Source of the DNA: ZC4RG29 sp964521255
GTDB taxonomy: Bacteria; Bacteroidota; Bacteroidia; Cytophagales; Cyclobacteriaceae
DNA: 64,000 bases
Assembly: GCA_964521255.1 (NCBI GenBank)
Contig: CAZFRM010000008.1
Location: 1-64,000, forward strand
Direction: 5' to 3'
Position 1 is the first letter of the stretch, and each line of letters starts with the position of its first letter. Shown piece after piece: positions 41,797 to 50,940 of this stretch. Both the position numbers and the translations under genes were made by a program. The notes beneath the pieces are model-generated. The model did no database searches and was not told the origin of the DNA. It saw nothing but the letters and a program-made list of their open reading frames with translations.

Positions 41797-41835
41797 TTCA
41801 AACCCTCCAGGGTTTGAAACCTTTGGAGGGTTGAA
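41797..41835. repeat. Inverted repeat between rpoZ and coaBC
   Basis: TTCAAACCCTCC and GGAGGGTTGAA (one extra A) face each other; the inner GGGTTTGAAACC can also pair. It lies at 4 to 42 bases past the rpoZ stop, inside the operon, so it could stabilise or attenuate the rpoZ transcript. It resembles dispersed repeats. Confidence 0.65.
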
Positions 41836-41848
41836 GAAAGTATATACG

Positions 41849-43063
41849 ATGAGCGCGCTTGAAAATAAAAAAATAATTCTTGGCGTAACAGGAAGTATAG
41901 CGGCGTATAAGTCTGCTGTGCTTACCCGGCTCCTGGTTAAATCAGGTGCGGCTGTAAAAGTAGTGATGACAAATGCAGCTTCAGATTTCATTACTCCCCT
42001 CACACTGTCTGTACTTTCAAAAAATCCTGTCCACCATAAGCTCATCAACGGTGACAATAGTGAATGGAACAACCATGTGGATCTGGGGCTATGGGCAGAT
42101 GCTCTTGTGATCGCGCCCGGGAGCGCTAACACGCTCGCCAAAATGGCTAACGGGCTATGCGATAACCTGCTATTGGCGGTATATCTCTCTGCTCGTTGCC
42201 CCGTTTTCTTTGCGCCGGCCATGGATCTTGATATGCTCAAGCATCCGGCTACACAAGAGAACATAAGAAAAATCCAAAGCTACGGAGATCATATTATTCA
42301 ACCCGGGTATGGTGAGTTGGCCAGCGGACTTGTTGGTGACGGAAGAATGGCTGAACCCGAAGAGATCATACAACAACTTGATTTTTTTTTTTCAGATCAA
42401 AAGAAACTAGTGGGGAAAACAGCGCTGGTGACTTCCGGCCCCACTTACGAAGCAATTGATCCGGTACGTTTTATTGGTAATCACTCTTCCGGAAAAATGG
42501 GATTTGCCATTGCCGAAGTGCTTGCAGCACAGGGGGCTTCAGTAAATTTAGTAACCGGCCCAACACATCAACATACCAATCATCCTTCAATCCACGTTAA
42601 GAATGTAGTTTCATCAGAAGAAATGCATCAGGCTTGCCTTGCTCTTTTTCCTTCGTCTGATATTACAATTCTTGCGGCTGCCGTGGCGGACTATAAACCA
42701 AAAAATGTGTCCGATCAAAAGATCAAGAAAAAAGATGAAGGAACAGATCTTAACCTGGCGCTTACAAAAACTCAGGATATTGCAGCATCACTGGGGAAAT
42801 TGAAACACAACGGACAAGTTATTGTTGGCTTTGCGCTTGAAACTGAAGACGAAAAAGAAAACGCAATTAAAAAACTAAAGTCCAAAAACTTTGACCTTAT
42901 CGTTTTAAACTCGCTCAATGATAAAGGCGCTGGTTTTGGACATGATACAAATAAAGTGAGCATCATAGATCGAGAGCAATACATCAGGCAATTCGACCTT
43001 AAATCGAAAAAAGAAGTAGCAGTTGATATTGTTGATGCAATAAAAGGTTTACTTCATCTTTAA
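41849..43063 (+). CDS. coaBC: Bifunctional phosphopantothenoylcysteine decarboxylase/synthetase
   Basis: 404 residues from the ATG at 41849; an open frame upstream overlaps rpoZ and is rejected. The flavoprotein decarboxylase domain (1-190) has GVTGSIAAYKSAVL, catalytic His in NNHVDLGLWADALVIAPGSANT and GLCDNLLLAV. The synthetase domain (200-400) has TSGPTYEAIDPVRFIGNHSS and DLIVLNSLND. It makes 4'-phosphopantetheine from phosphopantothenate, cysteine and CTP for coenzyme A. Confidence 0.94.
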   Translation: MSALENKKIILGVTGSIAAYKSAVLTRLLVKSGAAVKVVMTNAASDFITPLTLSVLSKNPVHHKLINGDNSEWNNHVDLGLWADALVIAPGSANTLAKMANGLCDNLLLAVYLSARCPVFFAPAMDLDMLKHPATQENIRKIQSYGDHIIQPGYGELASGLVGDGRMAEPEEIIQQLDFFFSDQKKLVGKTALVTSGPTYEAIDPVRFIGNHSSGKMGFAIAEVLAAQGASVNLVTGPTHQHTNHPSIHVKNVVSSEEMHQACLALFPSSDITILAAAVADYKPKNVSDQKIKKKDEGTDLNLALTKTQDIAASLGKLKHNGQVIVGFALETEDEKENAIKKLKSKNFDLIVLNSLNDKGAGFGHDTNKVSIIDREQYIRQFDLKSKKEVAVDIVDAIKGLLHL

Positions 43064-43129
43064 TTGTTTAAAGCGCTCCTTCAGCGTACTTTTAATAAAC
43101 TTTACGAAAGAGCTAAAGCTATTACTAAA

Positions 43130-44035
43130 ATGAAAACGAGAATTGTACTGTTGCTCCTTGCCAGTATTTTGCTCCTCACCTTTCACAGCCAGGCGCAAGA
43201 ATTGAATTGCACCGTGACCATAAATGCTACCCAGGTTCAGACTTCTGACCGGGGCATATTCAAGGACATGAAAATTGCCTTCGAACAATTTATGAACGGA
43301 AGAAAATGGACTAACGATCCATACAAAAATTACGAAAAAATAAACTGCAATGTATTGATCACCATTACCAAGATGCCGGCGATCGGCTCTTTCAGTGCGA
43401 CGGTTCAGGTACAATCCGCGCGACCAATTTATAATACAAACTATTCTACCCTTGTCCTCAACTTTGCCGATCGTGATTGGGAATTTGAGTACATCGAGTC
43501 GTTACCACTTGAGTATAATGATAATACATACACAGTCAATCTCACATCGATGCTTGCCTTTTATGCCTATGTAATTATCGGCATGGACTATGACTCATTT
43601 AGTGAACTCGGAGGAACGCCATTTTTTCAAAAGGCACTGATGGTAGTAAACAATGCACAGCAGGCAAATCGTCCGGGCTGGCAGCAGCTTGGCAGCAACC
43701 GCAACCGGTATTGGCTTATAGAAAATCTCAACAACCCACAACTGCAGGAAATTCGCAAGGGCATGTATACATACCATCGCCTGGGCCTGGATACTTTCAG
43801 CAAAGACGCTGATCAAAGCCGGACTGTCATTTTAGGTTGCCTGAAAGACATAAAAAAAACCAGGGATATTAATCCGAATTCAATTCTCATCGTCAGTTTT
43901 ATGGATGCTAAATCGAAAGAGTTGGCCAATGTTTTCTCAGAGGGCAATATCCAGGTACGACGGGAAGCATTCGATGTAATTACCACCATAGACCCTACCA
44001 ATAATTCGCTTTACGAAAAAATCCTGCGGAATTAA
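43130..44035 (+). CDS. porD: PorD-type (DUF4835) type IX secretion-associated protein
   Basis: 301 residues from the ATG at 43130 (the longer frame begins at a TTG directly after coaBC). Signal peptide to about residue 22 (SQAQ). The DUF4835 pattern is FEQFMNGRKWTNDPYKNYEK, NTNYSTLVLNFADRDWEFEY, LTSMLAFYAYVIIGMDYDSF and IDPTNNSLYEKILRN. The family occurs in Bacteroidota with type IX secretion systems. The exact molecular role is unclear. It follows coaBC, as usual in the phylum. Confidence 0.85.
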   Translation: MKTRIVLLLLASILLLTFHSQAQELNCTVTINATQVQTSDRGIFKDMKIAFEQFMNGRKWTNDPYKNYEKINCNVLITITKMPAIGSFSATVQVQSARPIYNTNYSTLVLNFADRDWEFEYIESLPLEYNDNTYTVNLTSMLAFYAYVIIGMDYDSFSELGGTPFFQKALMVVNNAQQANRPGWQQLGSNRNRYWLIENLNNPQLQEIRKGMYTYHRLGLDTFSKDADQSRTVILGCLKDIKKTRDINPNSILIVSFMDAKSKELANVFSEGNIQVRREAFDVITTIDPTNNSLYEKILRN

Positions 44036-44112
44036 AAAGCTAAAAGCTGAAAGCTTAATGAGGTCAAATAAGAATAAAGCTTAACTTAATGACAGGTTAG
44101 ACAATAATACTG

Positions 44113-44337
44113 GTGAGCAAAAGACAACTTCGAATATCTGATCCCGAGCAGCTCAAAAGAAGAGCTTTTACATTTGTAAATCGTAAAGTGAGTTTTATCC
44201 TGAAGGATAATACCGTATTGTTCGGCAAGCTTAAAATGGTAGATAATGAAAATCTTTACCTTCTCAATATGAGTTTATCGACAGTTAAAGTGCCGATGGA
44301 AAGTGTGGTTGATTTTTTTACCGACATCGACAGCTGA
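44113..44337 (+). CDS. Small Sm-like protein preceding recN
   Basis: 74 residues with a GTG start. The pattern RKVSFILKDNTVLFGKLKMV followed by DNENLYLLNMSLSTVKVPME resembles the beta-strands of Sm/Hfq folds (strand 2 KDNTVLFGKL, DN turn) but lacks the typical Hfq RNA-binding residues. It overlaps the recN start codon (TGATG), so it is co-translated. It may be RNA-binding (inference) or a small barrel of other use. Confidence 0.6.
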   Translation: MSKRQLRISDPEQLKRRAFTFVNRKVSFILKDNTVLFGKLKMVDNENLYLLNMSLSTVKVPMESVVDFFTDIDS

Positions 44338-45992
44338 TGCTTAAGCACCTTACCATAAAGAATTATGCATTAATCCGGCAACTGGAGATGAACCTCGCTT
44401 CAGGTTTAAGTGTCATCACGGGGGAAACAGGCGCAGGTAAATCAATCATGTTGGGTGCCATTGGTTTATTGATGGGAAATCGTGCTGACACAAAAGTTCT
44501 CTGGAATGAAAATGAAAAATGTATAACAGAGGGAGTATTTGAGATCGGTGATTATAAGTTGCAGAGAATTTTTAAAAGTGAAGACCTGGACTATGATCAC
44601 CAGACCGTTATACGCAGGGAAATTAGTCCTAACGGTAAATCACGTGCATTTATTAACGACACACCTGTAACGTTGGATGTAATGAAACGCATTGGTGGCC
44701 TGTTGATGGATATTCATTCCCAACACGAAACGCTTCTTCTGGGTGATCAATCCTTTCAATTGAATCTCATAGATGCTTATGCAGGAAATCAAACTTTGAT
44801 TGAAGAGTATACCGAACGCTGGCAAAAATTTCTCACAGCAAAAAAAGCAAATGAAGAATTAAAAGCTGAAGCGGAAAGCCTGCGACAAGAAGCAGATTAC
44901 ATTACCTTTCAACTTGATGAGCTTACCAAAGCAAATCTTCAAATAAATGAACAGGAAGTTCTGGAATCGGATATTAAAGTAATGGAGCATGCTGAAGAAA
45001 TAAAAAGCAAACTTCACCAATCACTGGAAATCTTAAACCGTTCAGAATATGCAACGCAATCGTCTTTGACTGAAGCAAGAAGTCAGTTACACAGCTTGAT
45101 TTCTTTTAGTCAGCACTACTCCGACCTGTTTAATCGTTTGGAAAGTTTACGCATTGAACTGGATGATATTGTCAATGAAATCGAACGACTGGAAGAAAAT
45201 GTTGAATTCGACCCGGAGCGGGCTACGCTAATAAAAGAAAGACTAAGCACTCTATACAAGTTACAAAAGAAACATAATGTAAAAGATGTTCAACAACTAC
45301 TTACCCTCCAGGAAGAACTCCAGCGGAAAGCAGCACTGACATCCAACTTAGATGAAGCACTGGCAAAATCTCAGGAAGAATTCAGCAAGGCCGAAGCTGA
45401 ACTAACCTTGACTGCTTCAAAACTTTCTGCGGCTAGGAAGAAAGTTTTTTCTCCCCTTACTAAAGAAATAACCTCACTTCTTAATGAGCTTGCTATACCC
45501 GATGCGCAGTTAAAAATAGCACATGAAAATGTTTCACCAAATGCCTCAGGTACCGATGATATTGAAATTCATTTCAGCGCAAACAAAGGACTAACCCCCA
45601 GGCCACTTGTCCAGGTTGCTTCGGGTGGAGAATTTTCGAGATTAATGTTTTGTATAAAATACATCATGGCTGAAAAGACTTCAGTGCCAACACTTATTTT
45701 AGATGAAATCGATAGTGGTATTTCAGGTGAAGTGGCTTTCAAGTTGGGCAACCTGATGAAGAAGATGGCGAAAGGCCATCAATTAATTACCATCACTCAC
45801 TTACCACAAATAGCAGCAAAGGGTGACGCACATTACTATGTATTCAAAGACAATTCAAAAGATAAGACGGTAAGCAATATCAAACTCCTCCCTGAACAGG
45901 AACGCATCCATGAAATTGCACAAATGATTGGTGGAGCTAAACCTTCTTCAGTGGCTTTGCAGGGGGCGAAGGAGTTGCTGAATATTAATTAG
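44337..45992 (+). CDS. recN: DNA repair protein RecN
   Basis: 551 residues. An SMC-like ATPase: Walker A GETGAGKS at the N-terminus (SVITGETGAGKSIMLGA), a long central coiled coil (about 150-400), the ABC signature QVASGGEFSRLMFCIKYI, and Walker B TLILDEIDSGISGEVAF followed by ITITHLPQIAAK. It handles double-strand break ends. The ATG overlaps the end of the Sm-like gene by one base. Confidence 0.95.
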   Translation: MLKHLTIKNYALIRQLEMNLASGLSVITGETGAGKSIMLGAIGLLMGNRADTKVLWNENEKCITEGVFEIGDYKLQRIFKSEDLDYDHQTVIRREISPNGKSRAFINDTPVTLDVMKRIGGLLMDIHSQHETLLLGDQSFQLNLIDAYAGNQTLIEEYTERWQKFLTAKKANEELKAEAESLRQEADYITFQLDELTKANLQINEQEVLESDIKVMEHAEEIKSKLHQSLEILNRSEYATQSSLTEARSQLHSLISFSQHYSDLFNRLESLRIELDDIVNEIERLEENVEFDPERATLIKERLSTLYKLQKKHNVKDVQQLLTLQEELQRKAALTSNLDEALAKSQEEFSKAEAELTLTASKLSAARKKVFSPLTKEITSLLNELAIPDAQLKIAHENVSPNASGTDDIEIHFSANKGLTPRPLVQVASGGEFSRLMFCIKYIMAEKTSVPTLILDEIDSGISGEVAFKLGNLMKKMAKGHQLITITHLPQIAAKGDAHYYVFKDNSKDKTVSNIKLLPEQERIHEIAQMIGGAKPSSVALQGAKELLNIN

Positions 45993-46020
45993 GTCTATTG
46001 AAAAAGTCAATCCCACTTTT

Positions 46021-46100
46021 TTCCCGCAGAATTCGCCTGCCTTTGCCGAAACGGCTTCGTGCAGGCAGGCAGATCGAATGCACGCAGATTTGCGCTGAAG
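46021..46100 (+). repeat. CGCAGAATTCGC repeat, long form with hairpin
   Basis: The same repeat as 35263-35308 with a hairpin of about 34 bases inserted at 46035-46070. Its outer arms are GCCTGC/GCAGGC and the inner ones GCCG/CGGC. It lies between recN and the galactanase fusion gene, which converge. Confidence 0.8.
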
Positions 46101-46150
46101 ATTTTATCTTCACTACGTAAAGTATGATGATCCAAAAATCGCAGCTTACG

Positions 46151-49100
46151 TCATTCCTTTTTGATGAACTTCTTATTCAATTCATCGTAAACCGCAATGA
46201 AGTCATTTGACTTTCCTTCTTTATCAAAAATTGATTCCCAGGTATTCAACGGTTCCCATATGGCTGTCCCTTTTCCTTTACCATTGGGGAGGTTAAAAAC
46301 AATTTCATGTACCTCCCGCTTTACATGAGAATATTCCACAACAATAATATCCTGTTCATAGCGCCCCGACATGCGAATCAAATTATTTCGAAGATCATCC
46401 AGCGTTCCGTGCCATTTTGGATAGTATGACATACCGATTACATCAAACTGAATATTCCTGGCGATCATGTTATCAAAGAAGAAGACGGATTCATCATGCT
46501 GGCCTCCCAGGGCAATGTGTATCATGATAGCAATTGCAGGATCTACCGAAAGCACACCATCTATGCCGGATTGAATAAGTTGAGCAAGACTATCAAGATT
46601 TCCGATATGCCCCTCTGGCCAAATCATACCATGATTAATTTCATTTCCAATCTGCACCATGTCAGGGGTGGTGCCCTGATCCTTCAACGCCCTGATAACT
46701 TTTCTGCTGTAGTTTTCTACAGAATCCTTCAGTTGCGGAAATCCAATTCCCTCCCAGGCTACTGGCTTAAACTGCTTACCCGGATCAGCCCAGTAATCGC
46801 TGTAATGAAAATCAAGCAAAAGTTTCATGCCGGCATCTTTAACACGCCGGGCCATCTGTTTGGTGTGCTCAAGATCACAAAAACCTTTTTCAGGAGAATA
46901 TCCTTTTGCATTGGCAGGACTATGAAAAATTCTTAACCGAACATAATTGAAGCCATGATCTTTCATTATTTGAATCGCATCTTTCTCAACACCCTTGTCG
47001 GAAAATTTCAGTCCTCTTGCTTCCAACTGTGGAAGAAATGAAATATCTGCACCAATCATTTTATCTATTACAGGTCTCTTAGCTGGTTTGATTTTGGCCG
47101 TCACAGAATGTGGTTTTCCGGGATGAATGGTATGGATGCCTGTATCACCTGGTCGTAAACCTTCTGACTCAGCTTTGAATTCTATTTTATCAATCGTTTT
47201 GCCTGCCTGTAAAATCACCTGGCACGAGCCGTTAAACAAGCTTCTTTGCCAATCCTCATTGTTATTAAATTTATCCGGCTCATGACTGCTGGGATCTCCG
47301 TTTGCAACACCGATGATCTTTGCATCTCCTGTAAAAGAAAATTTAATTTTATTCTGCGCATCGGGTACGGAACGTCCTTGCCTGTCAACCACGCTGATGT
47401 TGATTACCGCAACATCTTTTCCATCTGCCACAATGGTAGTCCGGTAAGGTGTTACCACAATTTCGTAAGGCTCTGTCGTTGTTTCCACCTTTGTTGTTAT
47501 CCTTTTCCCCTTCTTGAATGCAACGGCCTCTAAAGTGCCGGGTTCATAATTAACTTTCCATTTCAGGTGACTGTTACGCGGCATATCTTTTTTACCGAGA
47601 CTCTTTCCATTCAGGAATAATTCAACATTATCGGCATTCGTATTTACCCAAACATCTATTGGCTGTCCTTCTTTTCCTTTCCAATTCCAATGCGGAGAAA
47701 TATGCAGCACGTCTTTATCTGTCCACCATGATTGATAGTAGTAGTAAAGATTTTTTGGAAAGCCACACATATCCATAACGCCGAAATGTGAGTTGATGTT
47801 TGGCCATTTAAAAGGTGTTGGCTCTCCCCGGTAATCAAAGCCTGTCCAGATGAATCCTCCCATCCAGTATGGATTCTCTGCGGCTAACTTCCACCATTCT
47901 TCAGCGGTACTTGCCCACCATGGCGCTACTATATCCTGATCCGGCACATAGCCCATGATACTGTCTTTTTCATAAATGCCCCGTGTAGTTACGGTGCTTC
48001 CCATCTCCGTTCCAAGGATAGGTTGGTTGGGATGATCGCGATGGTAATCTGCCACACTAAACTGCCGGTAATTGAAACTGCGGACAGGAATAACTTCATT
48101 CACTCCATTATATTCATTTGCCATGTCAGCGGCATATGTGCTGATCCGGGTAGGATCAAGTTCTTTTTGTTTGGCCAGTAATGTAAGGGCTATTCGCTTT
48201 CCGTGGCTGTTCTTCTGTATCCATCCTTCTTCATTGCCGATGGACCACATGAAAATGGAAGCATGATTTCTATCCCGAAGAATAAGTCTCTCCAACTGAC
48301 TGATGTATTCCGGACTGCTGTTAAGCAAACGCGTCTCATCCATAACGAGCATGCCAAGACTATCGCAGGCCTCCAATAACTCCGGCGAAGGTGGGTTGTG
48401 ACTTGTTCGATAAGCATTGACGCCCATATCTTTCAACAGGTTTACACGATAATAATGCATGTAGTCCGGCAATGCACTTCCCAGCCCACCATGGTCGTTA
48501 TGATTGTTCGTACCCAGAATTTTTAAATGCTTGCCATTCAGAAAAAATCCTTCCGTTGCATCAAACCGAAAGGTTCTGATTCCGAATCGATCTTTCACAA
48601 CATCAACAATCTTATCCCCGGATTTTATTACCGATACAACTTTGTATAAATAAGGATCTTCTAACGACCATAACCTGGCGTTGGCAATGGTCATGCTTTG
48701 CCTGACCGTTGCTTTTCCATTCACAGGAAGGGAAAGGGGTTGTTCCTTTGTCTTTGCAATTTGTTTTCCATTGCGATCGGTCACATAAGAGAATACCGTG
48801 GCTGTTGTTGCTGACAAGTTCAGGTTTTCAACCGTTGTCTCGACATTGATTGCAGCGTTCTTACCCTTTACTTCAGTATGTACAAACAAGCCTCCATCGG
48901 TTACATGGATATTGTTGTATTTATTCAACCATACATGTCTGTATATTCCGGCTCCCTCGTAAAACCAACCTTCATACTGGGTAGCATCCACACGCACCAC
49001 AAGCACATTGTCACCACCAAACTTTACGTAATCAGTTACATCATACGATGCGCCAATATAGCCACTCTTATTATTGCCTATGTAAAAGCCATTCAGCCAG

Positions 49101-49552
49101 ATATTCGCATCTCTGAAAATTCCATCGAATTGAATTTGAAAGCGTGCTCCCGAATCTGCTTTTGCTATTTTAAAATGCTTCCGGTACCACCCTATGCTGG
49201 TTTCGGGAAAATGACCCCCTACTGGCTTATAGCCATGTGCCATCACATTAAAATCCGGGGAGTTCACAAAAGGGAGTTCAACAGCCCAATCATGCGGAAG
49301 GGAAAGCGTCCGCCATGTACTGTCATTAAACTTTGGATCAATGGCAGTATCCATAGCTCCACCTGATTTCGAAAAAATAGTTGCTATGCTATAATTAAAG
49401 TCTTTCGTTGGGTCAGCAGCATTTCCAAAATGAAATTTCCAGTCATCATCGATATTTGTCTTTGTACGGGAAACGGATTGGGCGAAAACACTGGTAGATA
49501 AAAAACAGGCCGCAAGAAATACGGCATTAAGGTAATGGCTGAATGTTCGCAT
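46151..49552 (-). CDS. GH2 beta-galactosidase fused to GH53 endo-galactanase
   Basis: 1133 residues with a signal peptide (to SVFAQ, residue 25). GH2 part: sugar-binding, Ig-like and TIM-barrel domains with acid/base Glu441 in WSIGNEEGW and nucleophile Glu516 in LGTEMGS. Two more beta-domains follow (to about 820). GH53 part (828-1130): GADISFLPQLEARGLKF, acid/base Glu971 in QIGNEINHG and nucleophile Glu1073 in VVEYSH. One protein could therefore cut beta-1,4-galactan internally and release galactose. It ends the minus-strand galactan locus, 81 bases after the lone GH53 gene. No lipobox; it is probably periplasmic. Confidence 0.93.
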   Translation of the reverse strand: MRTFSHYLNAVFLAACFLSTSVFAQSVSRTKTNIDDDWKFHFGNAADPTKDFNYSIATIFSKSGGAMDTAIDPKFNDSTWRTLSLPHDWAVELPFVNSPDFNVMAHGYKPVGGHFPETSIGWYRKHFKIAKADSGARFQIQFDGIFRDANIWLNGFYIGNNKSGYIGASYDVTDYVKFGGDNVLVVRVDATQYEGWFYEGAGIYRHVWLNKYNNIHVTDGGLFVHTEVKGKNAAINVETTVENLNLSATTATVFSYVTDRNGKQIAKTKEQPLSLPVNGKATVRQSMTIANARLWSLEDPYLYKVVSVIKSGDKIVDVVKDRFGIRTFRFDATEGFFLNGKHLKILGTNNHNDHGGLGSALPDYMHYYRVNLLKDMGVNAYRTSHNPPSPELLEACDSLGMLVMDETRLLNSSPEYISQLERLILRDRNHASIFMWSIGNEEGWIQKNSHGKRIALTLLAKQKELDPTRISTYAADMANEYNGVNEVIPVRSFNYRQFSVADYHRDHPNQPILGTEMGSTVTTRGIYEKDSIMGYVPDQDIVAPWWASTAEEWWKLAAENPYWMGGFIWTGFDYRGEPTPFKWPNINSHFGVMDMCGFPKNLYYYYQSWWTDKDVLHISPHWNWKGKEGQPIDVWVNTNADNVELFLNGKSLGKKDMPRNSHLKWKVNYEPGTLEAVAFKKGKRITTKVETTTEPYEIVVTPYRTTIVADGKDVAVINISVVDRQGRSVPDAQNKIKFSFTGDAKIIGVANGDPSSHEPDKFNNNEDWQRSLFNGSCQVILQAGKTIDKIEFKAESEGLRPGDTGIHTIHPGKPHSVTAKIKPAKRPVIDKMIGADISFLPQLEARGLKFSDKGVEKDAIQIMKDHGFNYVRLRIFHSPANAKGYSPEKGFCDLEHTKQMARRVKDAGMKLLLDFHYSDYWADPGKQFKPVAWEGIGFPQLKDSVENYSRKVIRALKDQGTTPDMVQIGNEINHGMIWPEGHIGNLDSLAQLIQSGIDGVLSVDPAIAIMIHIALGGQHDESVFFFDNMIARNIQFDVIGMSYYPKWHGTLDDLRNNLIRMSGRYEQDIIVVEYSHVKREVHEIVFNLPNGKGKGTAIWEPLNTWESIFDKEGKSNDFIAVYDELNKKFIKKE

Positions 49553-49633
49553 CAGAATAATTAGTTAATAAATTTATCTCATCAGTTTTTATAAACCGGC
49601 GAGTGCTTAAACCAACGATAAGCAATTAGAAAA

Positions 49634-50827
49634 TCATTTTGGTGTATAGTTGTTGGTTATAAAGTCAAATCCCTTTGTGGCATTTCCGTCAAAGTCAAAC
49701 AGCGTACTGTTGTCCCACGCAGAACCTGTACCCCAAAGATCTTTAGCGTCTGAAGAAATCCAGGCGGGCTCCCAATAAATTACTCCACTCCCACCACCAT
49801 CGATCATCTTTTGTGTTATTGTCTTTAACAATGCGAGTTGCCCATCAGGAGATACAGGGTACCCTGCAACACCAGTTGAACCGAAGATATTGTTATACCC
49901 GTCATTATTAGCGGTTGTCCATGGGTAGGCAGTTTCAAGTATCCAAACTTTCTTATCAAAGTTGGTGATAAATCCAGCTACGGTTTCAGGGAGTTCTGTT
50001 AACGTAACATCCGTGTGCCAAATAGGGTAATATGAAAAACCAATAATGTCAAAGTCACTCACACCTCCTGCAGTAGTCATATTTTCAAACCACCATTGTA
50101 CGTTCACCGGGTCAGCCACATGAAGAATCACACTCGTTTCTACATCAGATGCAGACGAAACATCGCGAACGGCTTTGATACCGCTATTGAATACAGCCCC
50201 CATGTTTGCCCAGTTACCATTACAGACATTGCAGGGAGGAAAGCCTGCCGGTACATCTGTAATTAACATTCCGCAGTTAGTTTCGTTACCAACTTGTACA
50301 TATTCCGGCATGAGTCCTTTATTATTCAAATAGGAAAGCGTTTTGAACGTGTAGTTATAAACTGAATCCTTCAATGTTTCAATATCCTTGACGTCTTTCC
50401 ACGCATCCGGTATGCGTTGCGTTCCGGGATCAGCCCAGGTGTCTGAATAATGAAAATCCAATAAAACTTTCATTCCGTTAGCTTTCGATAAGTTGATTGC
50501 CTTTTCGACATCAAGCAAATCATTGTATAGCTGAGTTCCATTTTCATAGATGTCTTTTGTCCATACCGGATTGTGCCATAGCCGTAAGCGAACCACTTCA
50601 TTTCCCCGGTCTTTAAATATCTGATACGGATTTTTCACCTCGCCATTATCTTTGTACACACCTCCATGATCAAGAATTTGATTGACATAGGAAAGGTCAG
50701 CGCCGAATGTAAAGTCAATTTCCTCTTCTACCGGAAGCTCTTCCTCTTTAGGTTGATCATCGTCATCACAATTAGTAAAAAAGAAAGAGAGAAGAATTAA
50801 TATTGCAATCATTTTCAAGTGTTTCAT
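49634..50827 (-). CDS. GH53 endo-beta-1,4-galactanase, lipoprotein
   Basis: 397 residues. The lipobox is FFTNC, and the following DDDDQPKEEELPVEEE linker is an acidic stretch typical of surface-exported Bacteroidota lipoproteins. The TIM barrel has GADLSYVNQILDHGGV, acid/base Glu182 in QVGNETNCG and nucleophile Glu298 in WILETAYPW. It should cut beta-1,4-galactan (type I arabinogalactan, pectic galactan) on the cell surface so that the SusCD pair can import the oligosaccharides. Confidence 0.95.
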   Translation of the reverse strand: MKHLKMIAILILLSFFFTNCDDDDQPKEEELPVEEEIDFTFGADLSYVNQILDHGGVYKDNGEVKNPYQIFKDRGNEVVRLRLWHNPVWTKDIYENGTQLYNDLLDVEKAINLSKANGMKVLLDFHYSDTWADPGTQRIPDAWKDVKDIETLKDSVYNYTFKTLSYLNNKGLMPEYVQVGNETNCGMLITDVPAGFPPCNVCNGNWANMGAVFNSGIKAVRDVSSASDVETSVILHVADPVNVQWWFENMTTAGGVSDFDIIGFSYYPIWHTDVTLTELPETVAGFITNFDKKVWILETAYPWTTANNDGYNNIFGSTGVAGYPVSPDGQLALLKTITQKMIDGGGSGVIYWEPAWISSDAKDLWGTGSAWDNSTLFDFDGNATKGFDFITNNYTPK

Positions 50828-50885
50828 GAACTTATTTTATTATTTCCATCTTCACGACCATTCGTCAATACCAATTAATAATAGC

Positions 50886-50918
50886 GATCGAAGCGTGCCT
50901 AAGGACACGGCTTCGATC
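50886..50918. other. Hairpin between SusE and the galactanase
   Basis: Arms GATCGAAGC and GCTTCGATC pair perfectly, with a further GTG/CAC pairing near the loop. There is no strong T-run, so it is more likely a processing or stability hairpin than a full terminator. It lies 23 bases past the SusE stop within the operon. Confidence 0.55.
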
Positions 50919-50940
50919 AAACAAAAATTAAGGATTGGTT

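Noticed and set aside
41615..41848. Extended N-terminus of coaBC
   Set aside because: It lies in a different frame within rpoZ and the repeat; the flavoprotein domain begins right after the ATG at 41849.
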